From Blastomussa wellsi (lineage: Eukaryota; Cnidaria; Anthozoa; Scleractinia; Plerogyridae): a stretch of 64,000 nt of DNA. Where the stretch lies: contig OX393562.1 of NCBI GenBank assembly GCA_947652115.1, positions 16,242,539 to 16,306,538 on the forward strand. The letters are read 5' to 3'. A program made the position numbers and the translations under genes. The notes below the pieces were generated by a model, which saw only the letters and a program-made list of their open reading frames with translations, searched no databases and had not been told where the DNA came from. Numbering within the stretch: the first letter of the stretch is position 1; each line of letters opens with the position of its first letter. Shown here in pieces: positions 13,045-23,500 of the stretch.

Positions 13045-14019
13045 ATGAACAATATCACTTTAGAGAATGAAACTAATCAAGACCCATCCCATCAGCAGAT
13101 CGAGAGTACTTTGTCAATTATCTCCGCTATTTCTCTTTTGATCATCTCAGTTATAACCATTATTGGAAACGGCATCCTGTGCGTGGCTATGTACAAGGAC
13201 CCACTAAAATGCTTCCGAACCTCGCCGATGTTCTTCGTAGCTAATTTGGCGGTGGCAGATTTCTTCACTGGTTCCATCGTGGATCCTCTCTACGCTGCAT
13301 ACAACTTTGGCTTCTACTTAGGTCGAGACTATCAGACTACTCTAACGGCCGGTGATCATGTCTCATACATCACTGTTAATGTTTCTCTTTGTACCGTTGT
13401 GGTGCTGGTCATCGACCGATTCCTAGCGTTGAATGCACCTATTCGTTACCGCAACGCCATGAGGAAGCGGGTTGCTGGAGGCATCATTGCAAGTTTGTGG
13501 GTTTATTCCATACTGTTCAGCTTCTTACGTAGTGTGGGTGTCCCTGAGACCACTTATTATCTACTGGACCTGCACATTCATGTCACAGGAAGCCTGTTTA
13601 CTTTGACTGTTTTTCTTGTACTCATATATCGACTTTCTGTCGTTGCAAGGAATAAGAGAATAGGCATGGCTGACGCAAACAACACTCGATTCGATGACCA
13701 AAGAAAGCAACTGACCAGCGATGCGAAAATAATACGCACGTTCTTAATCATTTTAGCGGCATGTTATCTTTGCTTATTACCTTACTACATCTACATGCAT
13801 GTGCTTCTGTTCTGTACCACATGCCAAACAAACAAAGTTCTCTTGGCCTTGAGCAAAATGTCTGAGCCTGTAGTATACCTGAATTGCGCAGTGAACCCAT
13901 TTATATATGCGTGGAGACATGAAATGTTCAGAAGGGCATTAAGAGCCGTACTGGTGAAGCAAAATATCGTAAATCATGAGGTAATCCTCTCCCAACTACC
14001 AACATCTCAATTGTATTAG
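13045..14019 (+). CDS. Class A (rhodopsin-family) GPCR 1
   Basis: A 324-residue seven-helix receptor in one coding exon, typical of cnidarian rhodopsin-family GPCRs. The N-terminus has N-glycosylation sites (NIT, NET). Seen: TM1 with GNG (Asn42), TM2 NLAVADFF (Asp72), DRF at 124-126 in place of DRY, and NPFIY at 284-288 in TM7. The TM6 motif is CLLP, so the usual toggle Trp is missing. No Cys is present at position 3.25 or in extracellular loop 2, so the usual TM3-ECL2 disulfide is absent. ECL3 instead has CTTC (257-260). The missing disulfide with ECL3 cysteines recalls melanocortin-type receptors, but the ligand cannot be named. A pyrimidine tract and CAG ending at 13020 suggest a 5'UTR intron. 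It is paralogous to the minus-strand receptor at 15357. Confidence 0.93.
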   Translation: MNNITLENETNQDPSHQQIESTLSIISAISLLIISVITIIGNGILCVAMYKDPLKCFRTSPMFFVANLAVADFFTGSIVDPLYAAYNFGFYLGRDYQTTLTAGDHVSYITVNVSLCTVVVLVIDRFLALNAPIRYRNAMRKRVAGGIIASLWVYSILFSFLRSVGVPETTYYLLDLHIHVTGSLFTLTVFLVLIYRLSVVARNKRIGMADANNTRFDDQRKQLTSDAKIIRTFLIILAACYLCLLPYYIYMHVLLFCTTCQTNKVLLALSKMSEPVVYLNCAVNPFIYAWRHEMFRRALRAVLVKQNIVNHEVILSQLPTSQLY

Positions 14020-15356
14020 CGTGCGTGCATGTTTTCATTATCATCTAAGACGAAATTGATAATATTCGTTTTACTTAATTTTCGTGAACAATGCGACATC
14101 ATCTTGCCAAATTTAATTCCATTCTGAAAACGAGAAGTCATAATTTTTTAACTTTTATTTCCGAAAATTAACGGTCGCCACTGATTTGCCTTGTTGCAAG
14201 GCTTAGTTGCGATTTGAAGAAAGTGACGTCAAAGGCTCGCGGGTTCTAATTATGTCAACAATCAGTACAGGAAATTGCAGGATGAAGGAGTCAAAAGTTT
14301 TTGTTGTAATTTTAACCTCGTGAGGTACTTTTGAGCTTTGGACGCCACATTCTGAAAATCGTAACCAAGCCTTGGATTAAGGAAAATTATAAGGGCGGCC
14401 GTAAATTTTCGGAAATAAAAGTTTAACAAAAGTCCTTATTGGAGGACGTGTGGTTATTGGTAGTGAATAAAAACGTAATGGTGGTAAAAGAGTTGTGATT
14501 TTAGTTTGTAAAGTGTGCCCGTTTGAATTGACAAAAAAATAATTTTGAGTTCGTTGACTTTTAACACATCTTCGAATGAAATGGGAATGTTGGTTCCCTA
14601 TTTCTGGCTTCTTGTTTATGCCAATAAAATAAAAGCTTTTTAAGCTCGCCAGGGAAAATCCGAATTGTTTGTTTTTGTACGATGGGTTAAGCTCGATCGA
14701 GTGTCGAAGGTCGACGTGTAGCAAATTTTATAACTCTGGCTAATAACAAAAGTTCACAAAAAAATTCATGTATCAGTATTTCAGTATCGATATAAATCAG
14801 TTATAATGTTTCGGTAACATTAATGTCGGATGTAATGATATCAAGAAGAAGTTATCCCAGTGAGTTACCACAACAATCAGACTAATAATTTTGTATTTTT
14901 CAACAGTCCATTGATATTTACATAGTATATGCGTCTGTTAACATCCTGTATACAGTCTGAGTTCATTAAACAAACGCAGATTATACCAGTTTATGACCGT
15001 GATTGTATCCCTGATATATTATTTCGGTACAATTTGTTAGTGATGACTGACACCTGTATCGAACACCGTACTCTTGGCATATGACTTGAGGTAGTTATCT
15101 CGAGTCTTTGTTTGCGCCAGTGTTTTGTAAATCTTCGATTTTTTAAGCAGATTTTCATTAATGTATTCGGAAATCACTGCGTGATAATGCAGTCACATTA
15201 GGGTAACTTCAGCATTGCATTCTTAAATCGTCGTTTCAATCGTCAGATCTTGTTTTTTCAGCGGTAACCATCGAGGACATCGAGTCTTCGATTTCTTCTG
15301 AAATACCCAGAGAAGGGGCTCAATTTTAAAGGTCTCATGGAGCACGCCTGAACATT
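14020..15356. other. Spacer between the convergent GPCR genes
   Basis: Holds the 3' flanks of both receptors. AATAAA occurs at 14414-14419, about 395 bases after GPCR 1, a possible poly(A) signal. The open frame at 14377-14724 on the minus strand has no recognised family. Confidence 0.45.
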
Positions 15357-16469
15357 TTAAATTGTGTTATTTCTTTTTACATTTATTTCCATCAACTGAA
15401 TCGAATTCGCCTCCCTCGAATTTGACGTCGTTGTCACTATGTCAACCATCCCTTGATTATGAATTCCAAATGCCAACCTGAGCGGGACTTGTGTTGTTTT
15501 TCTTTGTTTATTTAATGCTCTTCTTTTCGAACATAGACGCCAGGTATGAAGTGTTTGTTTCAACGCTTGACGGTATTTTGGAAGTGTCCATGCATAAAGA
15601 AAAGGGTTCAGTCCTGAGTTTAAAAACAGAATGGGTTCGGAGAGCTTGCTTACGGTATTTACCAATGGTATTTTCATGCAGGACTCACAAAGTAGTTCTA
15701 CATGAAGCATGATGTACAATGGTAACATACAAGCGATAGCCACCAATAGTAGAAGAAATACCGTTCTTGTCATTTTCCTTTCCGACTTGATTTTAGTCTC
15801 AATCTCGTTATGGATCGGTTGTCTCCGTGTTTCGCTGTTATACCCTTGAGTGCGAAGTGATTCTGCCAGCTGCCGTTTGATCGTGCAATAAATAGAAACG
15901 TATAGCCCGATCAGGATACCTCCAAACAAGGTATAATTGACGTGTAAATCAAGCCAGTAAAATACATCTTGCGGTACACCCATGAATCGAAGCACGCTGG
16001 ATAGCAGGGAGTAAGTCCACACCGAAACTATAATAACCAGGATTTGGTTGCGATTCATTTTTTGCCCATGCGATAAAGGATATTTTACTGCAATGTACCT
16101 ATCACAGGCCAAGCTAAGAATGGACAAGATCGAAGCGTTTACGAACACGTACGCCGTTGATTCCCCAATAACATATAACAAATTAAATTCTTTTCCCATG
16201 AAGATGCTTATTTCGAAAGCTGCATACAACGGTTCTGTTATCAGACCCGTGAGAAGATCAGCAACTGCCAGATTTACCACCAAATAATTCGCTGTGCTTC
16301 TCAGGCGCCGGTAAGGGTCTTTGTAAATTATCACACACATGAGAAAATTTCCCACAATTGCCACGAAACCAACGACTGAATTAGTTATACCAACTAATAG
16401 TGGATTTTTTGACCCTCCTGAATTTTCCAAATTATCCATTCCACTTGAAGCCGTAATATTTAACTCCAT
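15357..16469 (-). CDS. Class A (rhodopsin-family) GPCR 2
   Basis: A 370-residue seven-helix receptor, intronless across its coding region. Motifs: GN in TM1 (Asn41), NLAVAD in TM2, DRY at 123-125, NPFLY at 288-292. TM6 has CMLP without the toggle Trp. It shares unusual blocks with GPCR 1: PLYAA after TM2, GVP..YWLDLH in loop 2/TM5, KLSEP before TM7, and an ECL3 CxxC (CESC 261-264). It also lacks Cys at 3.25 and in loop 2. The C-tail is longer than that of GPCR 1, with a basic KRRALNKQRK stretch and Ser/Thr sites. Start: the ATG at 16469 gives a short extracellular N-terminus with NIT. Ligand unknown. Confidence 0.93.
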   Translation of the reverse strand: MELNITASSGMDNLENSGGSKNPLLVGITNSVVGFVAIVGNFLMCVIIYKDPYRRLRSTANYLVVNLAVADLLTGLITEPLYAAFEISIFMGKEFNLLYVIGESTAYVFVNASILSILSLACDRYIAVKYPLSHGQKMNRNQILVIIVSVWTYSLLSSVLRFMGVPQDVFYWLDLHVNYTLFGGILIGLYVSIYCTIKRQLAESLRTQGYNSETRRQPIHNEIETKIKSERKMTRTVFLLLLVAIACMLPLYIMLHVELLCESCMKIPLVNTVSKLSEPILFLNSGLNPFLYAWTLPKYRQALKQTLHTWRLCSKRRALNKQRKTTQVPLRLAFGIHNQGMVDIVTTTSNSREANSIQLMEINVKRNNTI

Positions 16470-18488
16470 AACAAATCGCTTTTGACGAATATTTTTTTTC
16501 TACGAGTCCCTGGTCACTACTCAGAAAGGTCCAAAAGTCAATAAAGGTTGGGTCGCTGGGCACTAGAGCCTATCTTTCAAGGATCAAAATTTTTACAGTC
16601 GTTTGAAGTTGATCCTGCGACTTCCAAAGTGTTCTCTTGCAATTGTTTTCTTACAAATTAGCTATTCGGAAATCCCCATGAAGCTATTCAGGCCAATTTT
16701 CATTTGCTTAAAAGAATCAAGCTGCTTTGATTGGATATTGCCTCATAACACATCAAGTAAATGCGAATAAACGATCAGTTTTCCTAATGAAAAAGATATT
16801 TTGAAAGGGCCGTGATTGACAGTTGTTAACAATTAGTTTTAAATCCTTACCTGTTTCCCAGCAGCTTTACCTTGCTTTGCTAATGTATTTGATTCACGAA
16901 TCCCAAAATTTAGCAGTCATTATTTTGCTACACGAATGTCATAAAAAGATGGCGACACAGATCAGTTTCTTTTCCATTAATCGACATTGGTGTCTAAATT
17001 GGTTTTCAATATGGCCGGTATGAAGTCGCGGAAATACAAAGATTTGAGAAACAAGATTTTGTTAATTAAATTCGTGAAATTAAGTATATAATATGATACT
17101 GAGTGTGACCGAAAAATTGAAATCAAGGAATCTATAAATTCAGTGAGTAATTCTCCTCCGTTGAACTAAATAACTTAATTTAACTCTTTTGTGCAATTTT
17201 AGCACACATACCAGGCAACTCACATAAATTGAGGTCATGCGTGGATGGATACGAACGCAAAACACGATTCCTTTCTTAATAATACATGACAAGTTAATTA
17301 TATTCTCGGTTACAAATTCAATTAATCAACTAACCTGAATTCATGGACATATATTACCTTGCGCCAGGTGAAAGGTTAACGGGCAGTTTTATTAATTTGG
17401 GATATTCCAGAATAAAATATACACTAATTTTGTAATAACAAGAAGACAAGATATTTGAGTATTATGCTCAAAACCCCAAGTTTCTAGAATCAGAATCGCC
17501 TTAAAAACGGCTTTAATAATTCAACTTTTTCAATCTACGCTTGTATTAAGATTGTATCGCAGTGAACTGAAAAGTGCAAATAAATTAACTTAGTTACCGC
17601 ATATTTTCTAGTGTTAAAGTTTTTGTAGTTTGCAGTTGTGCGAAAATGCAAAAAAGACACCAGGGGCCCGAGAGGGACGGGGTGTAAATTTCGGTTTTTG
17701 CTCTCACTTAGGGTGTTCTGGGCAAAACGCCATTATATTTTACCGTGAAGGTCTCGTTTAGGGCTGCACGTGAAGAAATATAAAAATATATATTTTAATA
17801 TGTATATTTTTAATTGGTTTTATTTAGTCGATTCATATAATTAAAGTTTTCATGATCTCATTTAGGGATCAAAAAAAGCTTGGACCACGCCCAGATCGGT
17901 CTCCTTTTGGGGTTTAATTCAAAATTTCCGACTAGCATCCCCGCCCCTTTACACTTGGGCTGACTAGTACTGGTGGTTTGCAATGATATTTAGCCAATAA
18001 CACTGCAGCTGTGGTCACATGCAAAAAGTCATGCATCCCTCCCATGTGACCAACATCACCAAAAAAGGCAAAAAGGTTTGCAAGAATGAATGTAAAGCAA
18101 TGGAAGTGTTTTACTTCAAGTTAATTTCATATTATTTGGCTGTTAACTGGTAAAGGTGTCCAGATCACACACATGTTGCTTAGACATGTTCCTGTGGCCT
18201 TAGCTCACCAGGAGTTCTCTTGCTTACACTGGTCTACATTGGTTTGGTTTAAGCAAGGTTCAGAAAATATTCGATACGACATTTTTTCAAGTTTCCACGG
18301 CTTTTTATGTGATCAATTTGTTTGCCACGGTAAAGTCGCTACCAAAATACAACCTCTTACACCCAGGAAAGGACTGCAGTTGTCCGTTTAAAGCGACGGG
18401 ACATTCGGCATATTTGAACTCAAACTCCGATTTAATTCGTCTCATGCATACAGTTTGTCGTCCTCCACGGACCATTCATCCGTAAAAC
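16470..18488. other. Gene-free spacer after GPCR 2
   Basis: Very AT-rich, no supported exon. It should hold the GPCR 2 promoter (above 16469), but no motif can be assigned. Short open frames here look random. Confidence 0.45.
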
Positions 18489-18500
18489 ATACAGGTTTAA

Positions 18501-19222
18501 GGTTACTATGCACCTTCAGGGGTGTTTCGCGTCGAAGCGATGTAGCGCGCGCGGGTTACATCGCAGATATCTAAAACCCTATATCAAATTAAAGCTTATA
18601 GAGCTGGCTTTTTAAATATTCTATCCATTTTGTAATATTCTGAAATGCCGATTTTTCCGCGAAGTCTGAACGCAAGCGCGTGATTCGGCTTCTGACAGCT
18701 TCAACTCAAAGCGAATTTAATATTTTGCTTAATTGGTTTGTTTTCCGGTTTTCGGACCCCAAGACCTAAAAAACCGTGTCTGCGTTTTGTCAAATTCGTT
18801 TGCATTAAAAAGTTACAGCGCCTTTTCAAAACAGAGCAAAAATTAATCGAAGTTATCGTACAAAAATGGCTCTCAACAAAAAAGTTTTGGGAAATTAAAA
18901 ATACGCAGACACGTTTTTGTTGTTTATATATTAAACTAACTTTTCTCCAAATTTGGCGGCAATTGAACAAATTGCACTTGAGTTGCAGCTTTTGAAAGTC
19001 ACCCTATCTAGCGAAAAATTCAACTCGAGAAAATAGCGAAAAGACAAAACCCTCAATTCGTAAACAAACGCCGCCCCCAAACGAAAAATCGCATTTTCTC
19101 CGCCGCTAAAAAAATATTTTTTTGATTTTTTTTTTTTAGATGAAAGATCACGCTTAGACCTATTGATTAGCATAAAAATCCAAATTTCGCGAAAATGGCC
19201 GGTCCCAAGGTGCATAGTAACC
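18501..19222. mobile_element. TTAA-flanked DNA transposon, non-autonomous
   Basis: About 722 bp with 16-bp perfect inverted ends GGTTACTATGCACCTT / AAGGTGCATAGTAACC, flanked on both sides by TTAA (18497-18500, 19223-19226). TTAA targeting is seen in piggyBac and Kolobok elements. Internal open frames on both strands (18738-18995, 18701-18970, 18931-19257) resemble no transposase, so the element looks non-autonomous. A 12-bp direct repeat ATACAGGTTTAA also flanks it (18489-18500 and 19227-19238). Confidence 0.7.
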
Positions 19223-19238
19223 TTAAATACAGGTTTAA

Positions 19239-19778
19239 CACAATCCAAGTTTGCCAAAACTCAATAAAATGAATAATTTTTCTAATTCACTCCTTAATGG
19301 GGCATTGTTACGCCATTTTAGCAACCCTTCGAAAAGCTAAAGCTTGTCTTCGCTCAAAGGAAAACCAAAAATAATGGTTTCGTTTTGTTACCTTAGACTG
19401 TATTACTGCATTGAAACCATTTACTGCTCCTGTTGTTACGGATAACGGAGATGGAAAAGGATTGAAGATTGAAAAAAATTGCCAATTTTTTCAAATTCTC
19501 AAGCCATCTCCTGAAAAAATAGGAAACCAACTATTATGGTTTGCTCTTCCTGCCAAAGTTTTGTACCAGTAACGGTATTAATTAAGAAATCATTTTAGCA
19601 GTGAATTGACCTGAAGACTCCGTAGTTAATCACCGTGACAATGCCCTTTAACACGCCAGAGGGTGATTTATTAGTCTGATTCTTATGCCTTAATGTCAGC
19701 TTAAGGCGATTAGAACTGAAATGAATATTGTTCATCTAATATTAATATGTTCGACTTGTTGATAACCTCTGAAGCATA
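19239..19778. other. Spacer with no recognised feature
   Basis: AT-rich sequence between two mobile elements. Nothing could be supported here. Confidence 0.4.
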
Positions 19779-19786
19779 CAGCAGCT

Positions 19787-19946
19787 CATAGGCGTACACA
19801 ATTTTCGAATGCGTTATCATTAAACCAGTATACAACCGCCCAAAAATTGCCACTGTTTTTGCCCGGATCCTCAGCGTTTTACCCGAAAAATCTTTCGAAA
19901 CTGGGAGGGGGGCTGCAGCCCGGCCCCCCTGGCTCGTACGCCTATG
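19787..19946. mobile_element. hAT-type MITE, CATAGGC family, copy 3
   Basis: A 160-bp element with ends CATAGGCGTAC / GTACGCCTATG and a perfect 8-bp target duplication CAGCAGCT (19779-19786 and 19947-19954). It is in the opposite orientation to copies 1 and 2: the G/C-rich GGGGGGCTGCAGCCC block is at the right end. This copy fixes the family's borders. Confidence 0.88.
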
Positions 19947-20520
19947 CAGCAGCTCGAATTCTACGAAATTGATTGAAAACACAATGTATTGAAAGACCAG
20001 TACTATGCGGTGGTTCTAGAAGTTTCACCAACAAAGTGAAAGTAATATATCGGGTGCATAATTAAAACAAGGTGTCGTACAGCTGTTTGTTCTGCACTAA
20101 GAAAAAGTAGTCATTCAAACAACTTTCTGTCAGTAGTAACATTTTAGAAGTGTCAGTATTTAAATTGCCTTCGTCGCTGCTTGTGGTACAGCGCCTGGAT
20201 TCAAACTGACATGATGTAGACAACACACTCAGAATTTGAAAGTTAATAAGCCGGAACGAAGAACAGACATAAATACTGAAGAAACCAGGCTCTCACAGCT
20301 TCGTTCCTGATGTTGGGGCTGTATTTTAAATTGAACATTATTCCTTTCAATTAGATGTTAGATTCTCCCTGTAAAAGTGATTTAGGCAGCTGCATCTTTG
20401 AAAAACAATATTAATGTGCAAATCTCTAGTTCAAATTATTTTGCCCCGCCTGTTGCTCACTGGCGGTGTCAGGCATATCTGACCAAGAACAGTTCGGCAG
20501 AAAGGACTTAGTATTTTGCC

Positions 20521-23500
20521 ATGTTTTTCCAGAAAATTGCGCTAAATATCTATCTTCTCATTTTCCTTGTTTCTTTACAATGCGGACGAGGATTCGATTA
20601 TGTCATGATAAATCTATTGGAATTGAGCCTAGATAATTCGAATGATAACGAATCGTTTACCAACTGTCTTCATCCCTTATTTCCAGACGAGCTGTCAAGA
20701 ACATCGACAATTGGTAGTGAATTGCCAACCGCTTACGACGAAGGAAACGACACTAACACGACAGTCGAAACACCACTTGATCAACTAGCAGCACCGGGTC
20801 CCAGTACGGCTCAACAGATCGGCCTTCCTCCCTCGCTTCTCCCGAAAACGTCTGAAACTGCTTCTTGGACTCAAAATACTGAAAGTGCGACAAATGTGCC
20901 AACGGGGACGCCGTCTCCGATAGGTTGCGAAGACTACAAGTCGTGTTCAAGGGTCATTAATATAACGTGGCTGTCATCACCTCCTTTCATTTTTCAGCAA
21001 AGGGACACTGTAATGGACGAACAAAAAGATTTAAAGGGTGTATTCTATAATATTATTGGACGCGCTGTACAGTTTTGCTGCAAGCACATGGATTCACGAG
21101 CTCGAGGAACAAGTTTGCAATATACCCACAAGGCGTGGAACAAAAGCATGTTGCATGCCAACATTTTTCATAGATATGCTGCCATCGCACTTCCAGTATA
21201 TATTGAAAATGAGTTTGACTTTAATTATGCCGGGGATTTAGAATTCATCAAAGTCCTTGAGTCACCCGGAATGGTTCTAATTGCGGACAAGAAAATCGCG
21301 AAAGAAAATAGTAAGAAAGTGGTGTGGAGAGCCATAGCTAACGAGTGGCCAGTAATGTTGATTTCATTGCTGTTATGCGCAATATCTGGCATTTGTGTTT
21401 GGGCACTTGTAAGTCACGCTTTTATGTTATATTTTCCCTTAACTCTAATGTCGTCAATCAGTAAACTGCCGAACCAGTCGAACAGTTCATGAGACTAAAT
21501 ACACGCCCTTGCAAAGTTTCGATAATCACGTCCCCATTACATTCCGACATGAAAGTTTTATCTCCGAGTCACACCAATCTATAATTGAAAAGGGTAGCAT
21601 GCATAGTTTGCATATTGATTTGGCTTTTGAACTGAGGGAATTTGAATGGTAGTAAAACTTTCTCTTTCAGTCAATTCACGAAAAGATTGTGTCCAAACGA
21701 CTTTTGTATCTTCTTTGGCACTACATGTAACCACGGGCGGTATGACGCGGCACAACTTCATTAACATGCGCAGGTTCACCACAGGTTCAGAAATTCAATT
21801 GTGGCTTATTTAACACCATTTTTCTCCTCGCACAGCAGCGCTTTAATCTCTTTGTCATGACAAACTTAAAATTGACCTTGCCATGGACACCGATCAATTA
21901 CTACTAAAAGAAATGATCATTGAAATACGCTAGCTAATGGCGACTTTAAGATACGGCGACGACGGGACTACGGACTACGGTTGGACGCACGCTTTCTTGC
22001 TGTGTAGCACTGGGCCGAGTACGACAAACAAGCCGACTACGCATGGGAAGTTACGTCATACATGTCTCGTCCCAGTCCTAATTTTGGGCCCGTCCGTAGT
22101 CCTAATAACTAGGTGGACAGAACTATAGATTATGTGCACAACGAATTCCCTAAATTGTTAAAAAAAAAAAACTCGTAGTGTATTATACCAAAATCGTCTT
22201 TTTGAACCATTTGTGAAAATTCAGTTTGATTTTGTTATATCAGGGATGGGAAAGTTTGTAAAATATAACTGAAAAAATTCTTAGGATGATTGAGTTGCTC
22301 TAGTTGATCAGCAACATCTGTCACCAACTATACTGCACTTTGTCTTTTAATATAATGACTTAACAATGCCCATATTCCTCTGAAGATGCATTTGGTTTCT
22401 TGCTGTAGGATACAACTTGGAACTCTGATGAGTTTCCTCGACGCTTTCATCGAGGAGCATTTGATGGATTCTGGTGGGCGTTTGTTACCATGTCAACGGT
22501 TGGGTGAGTGAATCTTGGATACAAGTTGACTCATGCAGTCGTTATCTGATCGAACCCTGGATCCAATCTCTCCAAACTTTTTTTCAAGAACTCCACCCGT
22601 TAAAATTTTAATTTTAGGTTTACTTTTGGGCAAAATGAAGCCATCTGTCAGGAGTTGCCAGATGAGCATGTGCAAACACCACGATATCGACCAACTCAAA
22701 ACAAGGAAACACCAATTTAACTGGCGATACAAAAGCCTTTTATTTGAGATCAAATTATAGCGAGTAAAGATGAATGAGTGAACATTTGTGAAAGAGAAAA
22801 TAGCTCGCCTGTAATTAGTTATTTGAATTTTTATATCAAGGTACGGTGACAAAGCTCCCAAGTCGATAATCGCTCGGTTGTTTTGTATTGTTTGGATCAT
22901 GATCGGTCTCACGGTGTGTTCTGTAATGACCGCCACCCTCACCACAGCTCTTTCCTCTACAATTGGTCAAGATGTGCAGCTGGTGGGGAAAAAGGTAATT
23001 AGAAATATTGCAAGGTAGTTTAACAATACCTAAACACTTGCGGTGACACTCTGATCCGAACTGTTCGGTGCTAATTAGCGATGTTTTTAAACCCCCAGAA
23101 GTAATAAAAGGAGTTTCTAGACGATTCTGGCTGCACGAACACGAAAATTCAAAGTGTATGGAGGATGAGTCAGTCAGTCGGTTATCTGATGCAAAATATG
23201 TTGCAATCAGTGACCTTACAACTGAAATTACAACTATAGGCGGATTCTACAAAATAGAACCTGTGCTACGCCAGATACGACAAACCACCGGCTAAAATAC
23301 GTTTCCAAAAATATGTGGAATCATATTCATTATCAAATGCAGCAGCACGAGACCCCGAGGGAAGAGTACAGCTAAATAAGCTAAGCCACTATACTGAAAA
23401 TATTAAGCATAAGCATAAGCAAGCATGTTGTTTTCACTAGGAATAACTGTGGCATAAGGCGACATAAGCATAAGCACAAGAAGAACGGACGGTGTGCCGT

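Noticed and set aside
14377..14724. 115-residue minus-strand frame between the GPCRs
   Set aside because: No family resemblance, low-complexity composition, in the 3' flank of GPCR 1.
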